Shown piece by piece: positions 19,007-27,114 of a stretch of DNA of 56,045 bases (within the stretch, counting starts at the first letter, position 1; the number at the start of each line of letters is the position of its first letter). The notes under the pieces are model-generated. The model searched no databases, had not been told where the DNA came from, and saw only the letters and a list, made by a program, of their open reading frames with translations. Made by a program: the position numbers and the translations under genes. The stretch is from Spirosoma oryzae (GTDB lineage: Bacteria > Bacteroidota > Bacteroidia > Cytophagales > Spirosomataceae): assembly GCF_003002825.1 (NCBI RefSeq), contig NZ_PVTE01000032.1:1-56045 (forward strand). The letters run 5' to 3'.

Positions 19007-19352
19007 TAACGGCTACGTGTGGTTAGCGTAAGCCGCTAACTGTTAGCCTTAAATGGTTTTCGAACTCGTTCAGGTCTGTACCGGCACAAGATCATTTACC
19101 TATTGGCGACGTACGGTGGGGCGGTGATTGAAACGCTGCTGTACACATCCGAATCGTACTGAACAGCACAATTCGGCAGGCGTTTTTGGGGCCGGGCAGG
19201 TTTGTCCGGCCTTTTTCTATACCGTGGAAAATGACTAGTGCGCCGATAGCCCGCCGGGTAAACGTATACCGATAAATCAATACAGTTCGCAAGCATAGTC
19301 ATATGGACGATACCGAGAGAAAATATAAGTAGAAAAAGTTCGGACGCTTGCT
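19007..19352. other. 346-bp gap without a recognisable gene
   Basis: It holds a short hairpin (GTTAGCG/CGCTAAC, about 19021-19039), a terminator-like hairpin at 19190, and an A-rich stretch at 19318-19340 just before the FecR frame. I see no coding region and no TAnnTTTG promoter. Confidence 0.5.
19190..19216 (+). terminator. Probable Rho-independent terminator
   Basis: A GGCCGG/CCGGCC stem with a 10-base loop is followed by five T. Its distance (184 bp) from the nearest upstream gene leaves room for a small transcript, but none can be identified. Confidence 0.6.
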
Positions 19353-20183
19353 TTGGGTCATACTACCTGTGAGAAATCTGTGTCCCGAAAGCCCTATTCT
19401 GCCTATACAGCCGAGGAATTGGCCCTCGACGACCTATTCGTCCGTTGGGTGAAGCACCCGTCCGACGAGGAGGTTGCGACGCATTGGCAGCAATGGCTCG
19501 CACGCAATCCGGCCTGTTGCTCAAGGGTTGATGCCGCGCGCCAGTTCATTCTCAATGCGTCGCGAGCGGGGGCAGCCGGTCTGTCCAGCGACGAGGTCAA
19601 CTCCGTCTGGGGCCGCATTCGGGAATCCCTACAGACCATGGAAGACGTTCGTCCGCTCCAGCCGAACGATCGGGCCATGGTTGGCTGGTGGTATTTCGGC
19701 CGGACGGTAGCGGCAACGCTGGGCGTAATTCTACTCATTAGCTGGGCACTCTGGATGCAGTACGGTCCGCATCAACCAATGGAGGTTGTCAGCACCACCG
19801 GTGGAGCCGCCCGTCAGGTACAGTTGCCCGACGGATCGCTGGTAACGTTGTATGGAAATAGCCAGCTTCGGTACGACCGGCAGGGGTTCACCAACTGCTA
19901 TTCCGACGATACACCCCGCGCCGTATGGCTCGACGGGGAAGCCGATTTTACGGTAGCGCACCGGCCGGGAACGGCTGCCGACCAGCAGTTTCGGGTGCAT
20001 ACGCCCAGCCTGACGGTCGAAGCCACCGGTACGGTTTTTCACATTCGCCACTGCCCCAAAGGTACTAAGGTAGCCCTTACGTCAGGCGCGGTCAATCTGC
20101 TTGTCAGCCGCCATAAACCCATACAGTTACGGCCGGGACAAACCATCGAGGTTGTCGCCGGACTCGTTCGCTCGTTGCCTTAA
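19353..20183 (+). CDS. FecR-family protein without C-terminal DUF4974 domain
   Basis: This 276-residue (at most) inner-membrane FecR-like protein has an N-terminal segment with DDLFVRWVKHPSDEEVATHW, one membrane helix at about 112-130 (VAATLGVILLISWALWM), and a periplasmic FecR domain (VQLPDGSLVTLYGNSQLRY, AVWLDGEADFTVAH, EATGTVFHIR). It stops soon after the FecR domain and lacks the DUF4974 part found in the FecR at 929. No ATG is available: the frame opens after a TAA at 19326, and the possible starts are TTG 19353 or GTG 19380. No sigma factor gene is adjacent. It lies 30 bp before a SusC that has no STN domain, so it may be a remnant or an altered regulator. Confidence 0.8.
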   Translation: MGHTTCEKSVSRKPYSAYTAEELALDDLFVRWVKHPSDEEVATHWQQWLARNPACCSRVDAARQFILNASRAGAAGLSSDEVNSVWGRIRESLQTMEDVRPLQPNDRAMVGWWYFGRTVAATLGVILLISWALWMQYGPHQPMEVVSTTGGAARQVQLPDGSLVTLYGNSQLRYDRQGFTNCYSDDTPRAVWLDGEADFTVAHRPGTAADQQFRVHTPSLTVEATGTVFHIRHCPKGTKVALTSGAVNLLVSRHKPIQLRPGQTIEVVAGLVRSLP

Positions 20184-20213
20184 CCAGTGTTCTATTCCTA
20201 AACCCTGTTTCTA

Positions 20214-23200
20214 ATGCCTAAATTGTCTACTTGTCTCCGGTCGAGACCGATTCCGCGACCGTGGTTATCTGTACTGGGGCTCTCGGCCCTCACGTTGCTG
20301 GGGACACCGGCGTTCAGCGCCATCCCTACTCCGCACCTGACCATCGATAATCCGACGCAGGAACGCATCGTCACCGGTCGCGTACTGTCGGCCGACGATA
20401 ATAGTGCGCTGCCCGGCGTTACGGTTACGGTCAAAGGAACAACGCGCGGGACAACGACCGACGCCGATGGACGCTACCGTATTCCCATTACGAGTGGTAA
20501 TGCCGTACTGGTTTTCTCGTCGGTAGGTTTCCGGGCGGAGGAAGTTACGGTCGGCAGTAAATCGACCATCGACCTGCGCATGAACGCCGACGACAAGTCG
20601 TTGAATGAAGTTGTCGTTGTCGGGTATGGTACCCAGAAAAAAAGTCAGACGACGGGTGCGATTGGGTCGGTCAGTGCCAAGCAGATCACGGAAATGCCGA
20701 TTACCAATCTTGGGCAGGCTCTACAGGGCCGTGTTGCCGGGGTCGACGTGGCGCAGTCGGGTAGTAAGCCGGGCAGTGTTCCGACGATCCGTATTCGGGG
20801 ACGTCGTTCGTTCAACGCCGGCAACGACCCGCTGTACGTAGTCGACGGAATTCCGCTCGCGACGCCGTACGAAGATTTCAACCCCAACGACATTGCGTCG
20901 ATGGAAGTCCTGAAAGACGCAACGGCAACGGCCATCTATGGGGCACGGGGTGCCAATGGCGTCGTCATTATTTCGACCAAACGCGGCCCGGTAAACGGCA
21001 AAACGACGATCAGCTACGATGGTTACATGGGCTTCTCTGATCCGCTCGACAAAGTCAAACTATTCAGCGGAACGGAGTTTGCGGAGTACGTTCGCGAAGC
21101 CTACCGGGCTACGGGCCTGTACAAAGACGCCAACGGTAACGCGGTTCCGACGGGCGTTTCCGATGCCTATGCCGACTCGAAAGTCGCGGTACTGGGTGGC
21201 GACCCGGCCGTAGCTGCCGGTATTGCAGCTGGCCGGAACACGGATTATCAGTCGCTATTACTGCGGCAGGGAATCCAGCAGAGCCATTCGATCGGTGTGC
21301 AGGGTGGTACCGAGAAAACGCAGTTTTACATCTCGGCGGGCTATTTCAAAGATAACGGCATCATCGCCGGGCTGGATTACACCCGTTATTCGATTCGGGC
21401 CAATGTTGACCACGAAATCAACCGGATTTTCAAAGTTGGAATAGCTTCCTATGGTATGTACAGTCTGCGGAACGGAGCCAATCGTAACCCCTACACCGCT
21501 GCGCTGAATGCGAATCCGCTGGGTCGCCCCTACGACGACAACGGCAATCTGATTTTCTCGCCAACCAATGACGCGCTGCTGACAAACCCGCTGGCTGAGA
21601 TCGTACCCGGTGCGCAGGTTGACGAGACAAAGCGGTATCATATTTTCAACCGGCTGTACGCCGAAGCCAAAATCATCGATGGTCTGACGTACCGGCTAAA
21701 TTTCGGTCCTGATTTCGTCATCAACCGGGCGGGGCGGTTTATTGGCTCGGCAACGAACGACCGCAAACTCGGCGATCCGGTAGCATCGACCAACAACTCG
21801 TTCCAGTTCAACTACACACTGGAAAATATTGTCAGCTATAACAAGCAGTTCGGCAGTCATAATATCGGCGTTACGGCCCTGCAATCGATTCAGCGCGACA
21901 ATTTCGAAAGCAGCGCAATTAACGTGCAGGGCATTCCGGCAGAGTCGCAGCAGTTTTACAATGCGGGTAATGCCAGTCTGGTACTGGGTGTCGGCAGTAA
22001 CCTTGTTCAATGGACGATCAACTCGTACATGGGCCGGGTCAACTACGACTACAAAGACAAGTATCTGGTGACGGCCACCCTGCGCCGGGACGGGTCGAGC
22101 CGCTTCGGGGAGAATACGAAGTACGGGAACTTCCCCGGTATCGCACTGGGCTGGAACATCGCCAACGAGAACTTCATGAAAGGGGTAACCTGGGTCGACA
22201 TGCTGAAGCTGCGGGCCAGCCGGGGCTCTGTTGGTAACCAGGGGGTATCGCCGTACCAGACGCAGGGTTTGCTGGGCCGCACGGTCTATGCATGGGGCAA
22301 CACCCCCGCCTACGGCTACCGGCCCAACACCATTGGTAATGCCGATCTGCGCTGGGAAAGCTCTACGACAACCAACGTCGGTCTGGATTTCAGTCTGTGG
22401 CGGGGTCGGGTATCGGGGTCGCTCGAACTCTACCAGACCAATACGACCGACCTGCTGCTGTCCGATCAGCTACCGACATCAACGGGTTTCAACGCGGTTA
22501 CGCGCAATGTCGGCGAAACTCGTAACAAGGGTATTGAGATTGGGGTGACGACGATCAACATGAACACCAAAGATGGCTTCAAGTGGTCGACGGACGTGCA
22601 GTTCTTCCGAAATACCGAAGCGATTGTATCGCTCTACAACGGTGCCGTCGACGACGTGGGCAACAAGTGGTTCATCGGTAAGCCACTGACCGCATATTTC
22701 GATTACAAGAAAGCCGGTATCTGGCAAACCAACGAAGCGGATGCCGCCAAGTCGTACCAGAGTTCAGTAGGTCAGATCAAGGTACAGGACACCAACGGCG
22801 ACGGCAAGATTACGGCTGACGACCGCGTGTTTCTGGGCTCGGATATTCCAACCTGGAGTGGCGGGATTACCAACCGGTTCACCTACAAAAATTTCGACCT
22901 CTCGTTCTTCGTCTACGCCCGCATCGGTCAGACCATCCTGAGTGGCTTCCATCGCGACAACAACGCACTGGCCGGACGCTATGAGCAGATCAAAGTTGAT
23001 TACTGGACGCCAAACAACCCAACCAACGAGTTCCCGCAACCCAAGTCGACGCAGGAGAGTCCGGTTTACGGTTCGTCACTGTATTATTTCGACGGTTCGT
23101 TCGTGAAAGTACGGAACATCAACTTCGGCTACACCTTCCCTTCGTCGCTGACCAGCAAGTGGCGCATTCAGTCGCTGCGGGTTTTCACCAGCATCCAGCA

Positions 23201-23330
23201 GCCATTTATTTTCTCGACCTATCGCTCGAAGTATAATGGCGTCGACCCCGAAACGACCGACGGTACGATCAGCAATGGTGTAACCCCGGCGGTCCGCCTG
23301 ACGACGTTTGGTCTGAACGTTAAATTCTAA
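20214..23330 (+). CDS. SusC/RagA TonB-dependent outer-membrane transporter
   Basis: This 1038-residue outer-membrane importer has a signal peptide (about 1-36, ending TPAFSA), a carboxypeptidase-regulatory-like domain (about 50-125, VTGRVLSADDNSALPGVTV), the SusC box NEVVVVGYGTQKK (131-143), a plug domain with RIRGRRSFNAGNDPLYVVDG, and a barrel that ends FGLNVKF. There is no STN domain. It pairs with the SusD that starts 67 bp later, and three exported or secreted catabolic proteins follow on the same strand (isomerase, DUF1080, oxidoreductase). This context suggests uptake of a glycoside or oligosaccharide (inference). Confidence 0.95.
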   Translation: MPKLSTCLRSRPIPRPWLSVLGLSALTLLGTPAFSAIPTPHLTIDNPTQERIVTGRVLSADDNSALPGVTVTVKGTTRGTTTDADGRYRIPITSGNAVLVFSSVGFRAEEVTVGSKSTIDLRMNADDKSLNEVVVVGYGTQKKSQTTGAIGSVSAKQITEMPITNLGQALQGRVAGVDVAQSGSKPGSVPTIRIRGRRSFNAGNDPLYVVDGIPLATPYEDFNPNDIASMEVLKDATATAIYGARGANGVVIISTKRGPVNGKTTISYDGYMGFSDPLDKVKLFSGTEFAEYVREAYRATGLYKDANGNAVPTGVSDAYADSKVAVLGGDPAVAAGIAAGRNTDYQSLLLRQGIQQSHSIGVQGGTEKTQFYISAGYFKDNGIIAGLDYTRYSIRANVDHEINRIFKVGIASYGMYSLRNGANRNPYTAALNANPLGRPYDDNGNLIFSPTNDALLTNPLAEIVPGAQVDETKRYHIFNRLYAEAKIIDGLTYRLNFGPDFVINRAGRFIGSATNDRKLGDPVASTNNSFQFNYTLENIVSYNKQFGSHNIGVTALQSIQRDNFESSAINVQGIPAESQQFYNAGNASLVLGVGSNLVQWTINSYMGRVNYDYKDKYLVTATLRRDGSSRFGENTKYGNFPGIALGWNIANENFMKGVTWVDMLKLRASRGSVGNQGVSPYQTQGLLGRTVYAWGNTPAYGYRPNTIGNADLRWESSTTTNVGLDFSLWRGRVSGSLELYQTNTTDLLLSDQLPTSTGFNAVTRNVGETRNKGIEIGVTTINMNTKDGFKWSTDVQFFRNTEAIVSLYNGAVDDVGNKWFIGKPLTAYFDYKKAGIWQTNEADAAKSYQSSVGQIKVQDTNGDGKITADDRVFLGSDIPTWSGGITNRFTYKNFDLSFFVYARIGQTILSGFHRDNNALAGRYEQIKVDYWTPNNPTNEFPQPKSTQESPVYGSSLYYFDGSFVKVRNINFGYTFPSSLTSKWRIQSLRVFTSIQQPFIFSTYRSKYNGVDPETTDGTISNGVTPAVRLTTFGLNVKF

Positions 23331-23397
23331 ACCCACTCAGTATAATCTGCCAATGCACTGCGGTGGCCGGCGGGCTATACACTTGACACGAACAACC

Positions 23398-25095
23398 ATG
23401 AAATTACCATCATACAACGCATTGCGCGTGCTGGCCCTGACGGCCCTGCTGTTCAGCGGGCAGGGCTGTAAAAACGTGCTGGATGAGCAGGTTATCTCCA
23501 GTATCGGCAACGATTACATGAATACGCCGAAAGGATTTGAAGACGCCACCCGTGCGGCTTACTCATCGTTGCGGACCTTTTACGGCACCCAGCGCGGCTT
23601 GACCCTGACCGAGTTTGGCACTGACATTTACAAGACCGGTGCCGACGGCGGTTACAAGGGCTTTCATTACTACGACACCCAGATGAACAGCTTTGTCGAC
23701 TACCTGCAACAAACGTGGGAAGAGTTGTACAAAGGCGTAAACACCTGCAACGCCGTCATCGGCCGGGCTGCCAATATCAGTGGCCTTTCCGATGCGACTA
23801 AAAAGCTGCGGGTTGCGGAAGCCAAATTCCTCCGGGCGCATTATTATTTCATCATGACTCAGCAATGGGGCGGTATCGATCTGCGACTGACCGAAACGCT
23901 GGGGCCAACCAAGGTAACCAGCCGCGCCACGGAAGCCGATATGTACAAGGCGATCATTGCCGATCTGGAAGCGGCTTTGCCCGATCTGGACCCCAAGATT
24001 CGCTCGTCAGATTATGGTCGGGCGACGAAAGCTGCGGCCGAACACCTGCTGGCCCGTGTGTACCTGACGAAAGCAACCTCATCGGCGAAAGCATCGGACG
24101 ATTACGCCAAGGCGGCAACCTACGCGCAGAGCGTGATCAACAATTACGGGTTCAAGCTGGTGTCCGACTTTGCCAATGTATTCGCGCAGGGTGCCGGCGA
24201 GATCAGCGACGAAGTCATTTTCGCCGTACAGTACACATCAGATCCGCTCACAAATATCAACTCGCTCAATTCGGTCAACGGGAACGGGAACGAACTACAC
24301 CTGCTGTTCGGCATGCAGTACGACGTACAGGCGGGTATGGTACGCGACACCGAAAACGACCGACCTTTCAAACGGTTGATGCCCACGACCTATCTGCTCG
24401 AAACGGTATTTAAAGACCGGACAAACGATTCGCGCTACAAAAAGACGTTTAAGGATACCTGGTACAGTAACAACCCCGGTACGTTCAATACGGCTTTCGA
24501 CAATTCGAAGAAGACCGTCACGTTCAAAACCGGCGACACGGCTATTTACATTCCCGGTGTGGAATGGACCCTGGCCCAGCGCGCTGCCAAACCGTATCAG
24601 GTACTGGTCCCGAGTGCGTACACACAGGCGCTCTTTCCAACGCTGCGAAAATTCCTCGACCCACTCCGGCCTGACAAAACGTATGAGCAGGGTAGCCGCG
24701 ATTACCTGGCCTTCCGCCTGGCCGAGACGTACCTGATTCTGGCGGAAGCGCAGTTGAAGCTGGGCAAAACGTCCGATGCCACCAATGCGATCAACGTAGT
24801 TCGCCGGCGGGCAGCATACTCGGGTAAAGAAGCGGCCATGACCATCACCGATGCGCAGATGGACATGAACATGATTTACGAAGAACGCGCCCGCGAATTT
24901 GCCGGTGAGCAAATGCGCTGGTTCGACCTGAAGCGCTGGGGCAATCTTGTCGAGCGGGTAAAACTGTATAACCCCGACGGCGCACCCAATATTCAGTCGT
25001 ACCACAACCTGCGCCCGATTCCGCAAACCCAGATCGACCGCACGGAAAAGAACGCCGACGGTAGTGCGGGTTTCGCCCAGAATCCAGGATTTTGA
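23398..25095 (+). CDS. SusD/RagB-family nutrient-binding lipoprotein
   Basis: This 565-residue surface lipoprotein is the partner of the preceding SusC. The signal peptide ends at Cys24 (FSGQGC). Family features are the N-terminal TAYSSLRTFYG-type helix, KFLRAHYYFIMTQQWGG at about 145, RLAETYLILAEAQLKLG at about 440, and the ending EFAGEQMRWFDLKRWG then LRPIPQTQI...FAQNPGF. The ATG at 23398 is chosen because it places the lipobox correctly; an in-frame ATG at 23353 would add 15 residues before it. A perfect 26-bp hairpin follows the stop and probably ends or processes the transcript. Confidence 0.94.
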   Translation: MKLPSYNALRVLALTALLFSGQGCKNVLDEQVISSIGNDYMNTPKGFEDATRAAYSSLRTFYGTQRGLTLTEFGTDIYKTGADGGYKGFHYYDTQMNSFVDYLQQTWEELYKGVNTCNAVIGRAANISGLSDATKKLRVAEAKFLRAHYYFIMTQQWGGIDLRLTETLGPTKVTSRATEADMYKAIIADLEAALPDLDPKIRSSDYGRATKAAAEHLLARVYLTKATSSAKASDDYAKAATYAQSVINNYGFKLVSDFANVFAQGAGEISDEVIFAVQYTSDPLTNINSLNSVNGNGNELHLLFGMQYDVQAGMVRDTENDRPFKRLMPTTYLLETVFKDRTNDSRYKKTFKDTWYSNNPGTFNTAFDNSKKTVTFKTGDTAIYIPGVEWTLAQRAAKPYQVLVPSAYTQALFPTLRKFLDPLRPDKTYEQGSRDYLAFRLAETYLILAEAQLKLGKTSDATNAINVVRRRAAYSGKEAAMTITDAQMDMNMIYEERAREFAGEQMRWFDLKRWGNLVERVKLYNPDGAPNIQSYHNLRPIPQTQIDRTEKNADGSAGFAQNPGF

Positions 25096-25099
25096 CGAA

Positions 25100-25164
25100 T
25101 GACAGAATGATTGAGTGATTGAATGGGCTGGCGCGACACATTCAATCACTCAATCATTCTGTCA
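25100..25164. repeat. Perfect 26-bp inverted repeat with iterated word
   Basis: The left arm 25100-25125 pairs perfectly with 25139-25164 around a 13-base loop. The arm itself iterates a word close to TGATTGA(A/G). It starts 4 bp after the susD TGA. It lacks a T tail, so if it acts on RNA it would more likely protect the 3' end than terminate (inference). Confidence 0.8.
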
Positions 25165-25253
25165 CGCTATAAGTAGATCACTTCCCATTTTGCCTTTTAT
25201 CCAGTACCGTCAGAGACGCTGTCTATACTGGCTACTTCCTACTCCTTTTCTTT

Positions 25254-26189
25254 ATGCATGAGACTGTAAACAGACGACAGTTTCTACACTCGGCCGGTCT
25301 GTCGGCTCTGGCACTCAGCGTCGGAGCCGATGTACTGGCCGATTCGTTTAGAAACACCACCGGCCTGTCGGGCCTGAAGATTGCCTATTCGGCCATCACC
25401 TGGGGCGGCAACGATGCCAAAGCCATCGACGATCTGTCGGCGCTGGGCTACCACGGCGTTCAGTTGCGGGCTAACACGTTCGGTCCCTACAAGGCGAAAC
25501 CGTCGGAGCTGAAAGCGCTGCTCGATCAGCACAATCTCAAACTCGCCATGTTTTCGAGCGGCAACGTCGAGATCGATCCGGCGAAAGAGCAGAGCACCAT
25601 CGACACGCACGTGGCCCACGCCAGTTTCGTCAAAGCCCTCGGCGGGTCGGCCATTCAGCTGACTAACGCAGCCCGCCCCAAAGACCGGCTTCCAACGCCG
25701 GATGAGCTGAAACGACTGGCAGCGGTGATGAACGAGATCGGCAAGCAAACGGCGGCAATGGGCATTCAGACGGCCTACCACAACCACATGCATCAGCTTG
25801 GCGAAACGCCGGACGAAGTCGATACGATCGTGCAGGCGATGAACCCGAAGTACGTAAAGCTACTGCTCGACATTGCCCACTACAAACAGGGCGGTGGCGA
25901 ACCCGAAAAAGCCGTGAAGCAGTACAAAGACATCATTTACGCGCTACATTTGAAGGATACGATGTCGCCCCGACCGGACAAGCCCGACGATAAGAATGCC
26001 TACAAGTTCGTTGAACTGGGCCGGGGCAATGTCAACGTTCCGGCCGTGATGAAAGCCCTGAGCGACATCAATTTCAAAGGCTGGGGCATCGTCGAACTCG
26101 ACGGCGTCCCCGAAACCGACAAGTCGCCCGAGCAGTGCGCCGAAATCAACAAGGAATACCTGACGAAAACGTTGAAATTGAAACTGTAA
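25254..26189 (+). CDS. Tat-exported sugar isomerase/epimerase-like TIM-barrel protein
   Basis: This 311-residue protein of the xylose-isomerase-like TIM-barrel (AP endonuclease family 2) superfamily has a twin-arginine signal at the N-terminus (NRRQFLHSAG then a hydrophobic LSALALSVGA stretch), so it is probably folded with its metal before export to the periplasm. The barrel shows typical strands with putative metal and substrate ligands in YHNHMHQL, LLLDIAHYKQGG, ALHLKDTM and WGIVELDGVPETD. Members include isomerases, epimerases and dehydratases of sugars and inositols; the exact reaction is not readable. It heads a three-gene group with DUF1080 and Gfo/Idh/MocA genes downstream of SusC/SusD, fitting 3-keto-sugar metabolism. 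Confidence 0.85.
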   Translation: MHETVNRRQFLHSAGLSALALSVGADVLADSFRNTTGLSGLKIAYSAITWGGNDAKAIDDLSALGYHGVQLRANTFGPYKAKPSELKALLDQHNLKLAMFSSGNVEIDPAKEQSTIDTHVAHASFVKALGGSAIQLTNAARPKDRLPTPDELKRLAAVMNEIGKQTAAMGIQTAYHNHMHQLGETPDEVDTIVQAMNPKYVKLLLDIAHYKQGGGEPEKAVKQYKDIIYALHLKDTMSPRPDKPDDKNAYKFVELGRGNVNVPAVMKALSDINFKGWGIVELDGVPETDKSPEQCAEINKEYLTKTLKLKL

Positions 26190-26290
26190 TGTAGCCCAGA
26201 CCTCTAGGTCTGGAGGCCGTCAGGCCAACCCACCTAGATGGCAGTATATTGGTCGCTTCGCGCCCTCCAGACCTAGAGGTCTGGGCTACA
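26190..26290. repeat. Stop-codon-associated inverted-repeat element, copy 2
   Basis: TGTAGCCCAGACC begins at 26190, directly after the isomerase TAA (26187-26189), and the inverted copy ends at 26290. Each end is itself a near-perfect palindrome (CCAGACCTCTAGGTCTGG). The core GGCCGTCAGGCC is in the opposite orientation to copies at 7755 and 53124. Confidence 0.8.
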
Positions 26291-26303
26291 CAAACTAATA
26301 AAA

Positions 26304-27044
26304 ATGAAATCCCTCCTTTCCATTACCCTGCTGGCGGGCGTACTGGCGTTTACCGCCCCCGTCGAGCCCAACACACTCACCCCAGCCGAGAAAAAAGACG
26401 GCTGGAAACTGCTGTTTGACGGCAAAACGACCAACGGCTGGCGCGGTGCCTATGCCAAAACGTTCCCACAAAAAGGCTGGTCGGTCGACAACGGTATGCT
26501 GACCATTCAACAGTCGGACGGCTCGGAGTCGCACAGTTTCGGCGACATCGTAACGGACGGCGAGTACAGCGATTTTGATCTGATGTTCGACTTCAAACTG
26601 ACCGAAGGGGCCAACAGTGGTGTCAAATACTTTGTCGTTGAAAACTACCCGAAACCTGCCGGGTCGGCTTTCGGTCTGGAGTTTCAGGTGCTGGACGATG
26701 ACAAACACCCCGATGCCAAGAAAGGCCGCGACGGTAACCGGACGGTTGGCTCACTGTATGATCTGATTCCGGCTCAAAGCAAACAGGCACACGCAATCGG
26801 CGACTGGAATACGGGCCGGGTAGTGTCGAAAGGCAAGCACGTCGACCACTACCTGAACGGTACGAAAGTCGTTTCGTACGATCGGGGGAGCGACGAGTTT
26901 CGGAAGCTGGTAGCCATGAGCAAGTACAACGCTCCGGAATACAATACCAACGGTCGGTTCGGCGAAGCCCCCAAAGGCCACATTCTCCTGCAGGACCACG
27001 GCAACCGGGTCTACTACCGCAACGTAAAAATCAAAACCCTGTAG
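26304..27044 (+). CDS. DUF1080 protein, 3-keto-disaccharide hydrolase family
   Basis: This 246-residue exported protein has a Sec signal peptide (MKSLLSITLLAGVLAFTAP). It is a single jelly-roll DUF1080 domain (about 28-244) with the family's opening KKDGWKLLFDGKTTNGWRG, a central GANSGVKYFV and FGLEFQVLDD, and the closing GHILLQDHGNRVYYRNVKI. Families of this type are annotated as 3-keto-disaccharide hydrolases that cut glycosides after oxidation at C3. Its place between a TIM-barrel isomerase and a Gfo/Idh/MocA oxidoreductase supports that role. It is downstream of SusC/SusD with a repeat element in the 114-bp gap before it. Confidence 0.9.
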   Translation: MKSLLSITLLAGVLAFTAPVEPNTLTPAEKKDGWKLLFDGKTTNGWRGAYAKTFPQKGWSVDNGMLTIQQSDGSESHSFGDIVTDGEYSDFDLMFDFKLTEGANSGVKYFVVENYPKPAGSAFGLEFQVLDDDKHPDAKKGRDGNRTVGSLYDLIPAQSKQAHAIGDWNTGRVVSKGKHVDHYLNGTKVVSYDRGSDEFRKLVAMSKYNAPEYNTNGRFGEAPKGHILLQDHGNRVYYRNVKIKTL

Positions 27045-27114
27045 ATCAGAACGGTAAATACGAGCGTCGTTCTTCTTTATCCGATTACCTGACGCATTCG
27101 TTTACGCACACATT

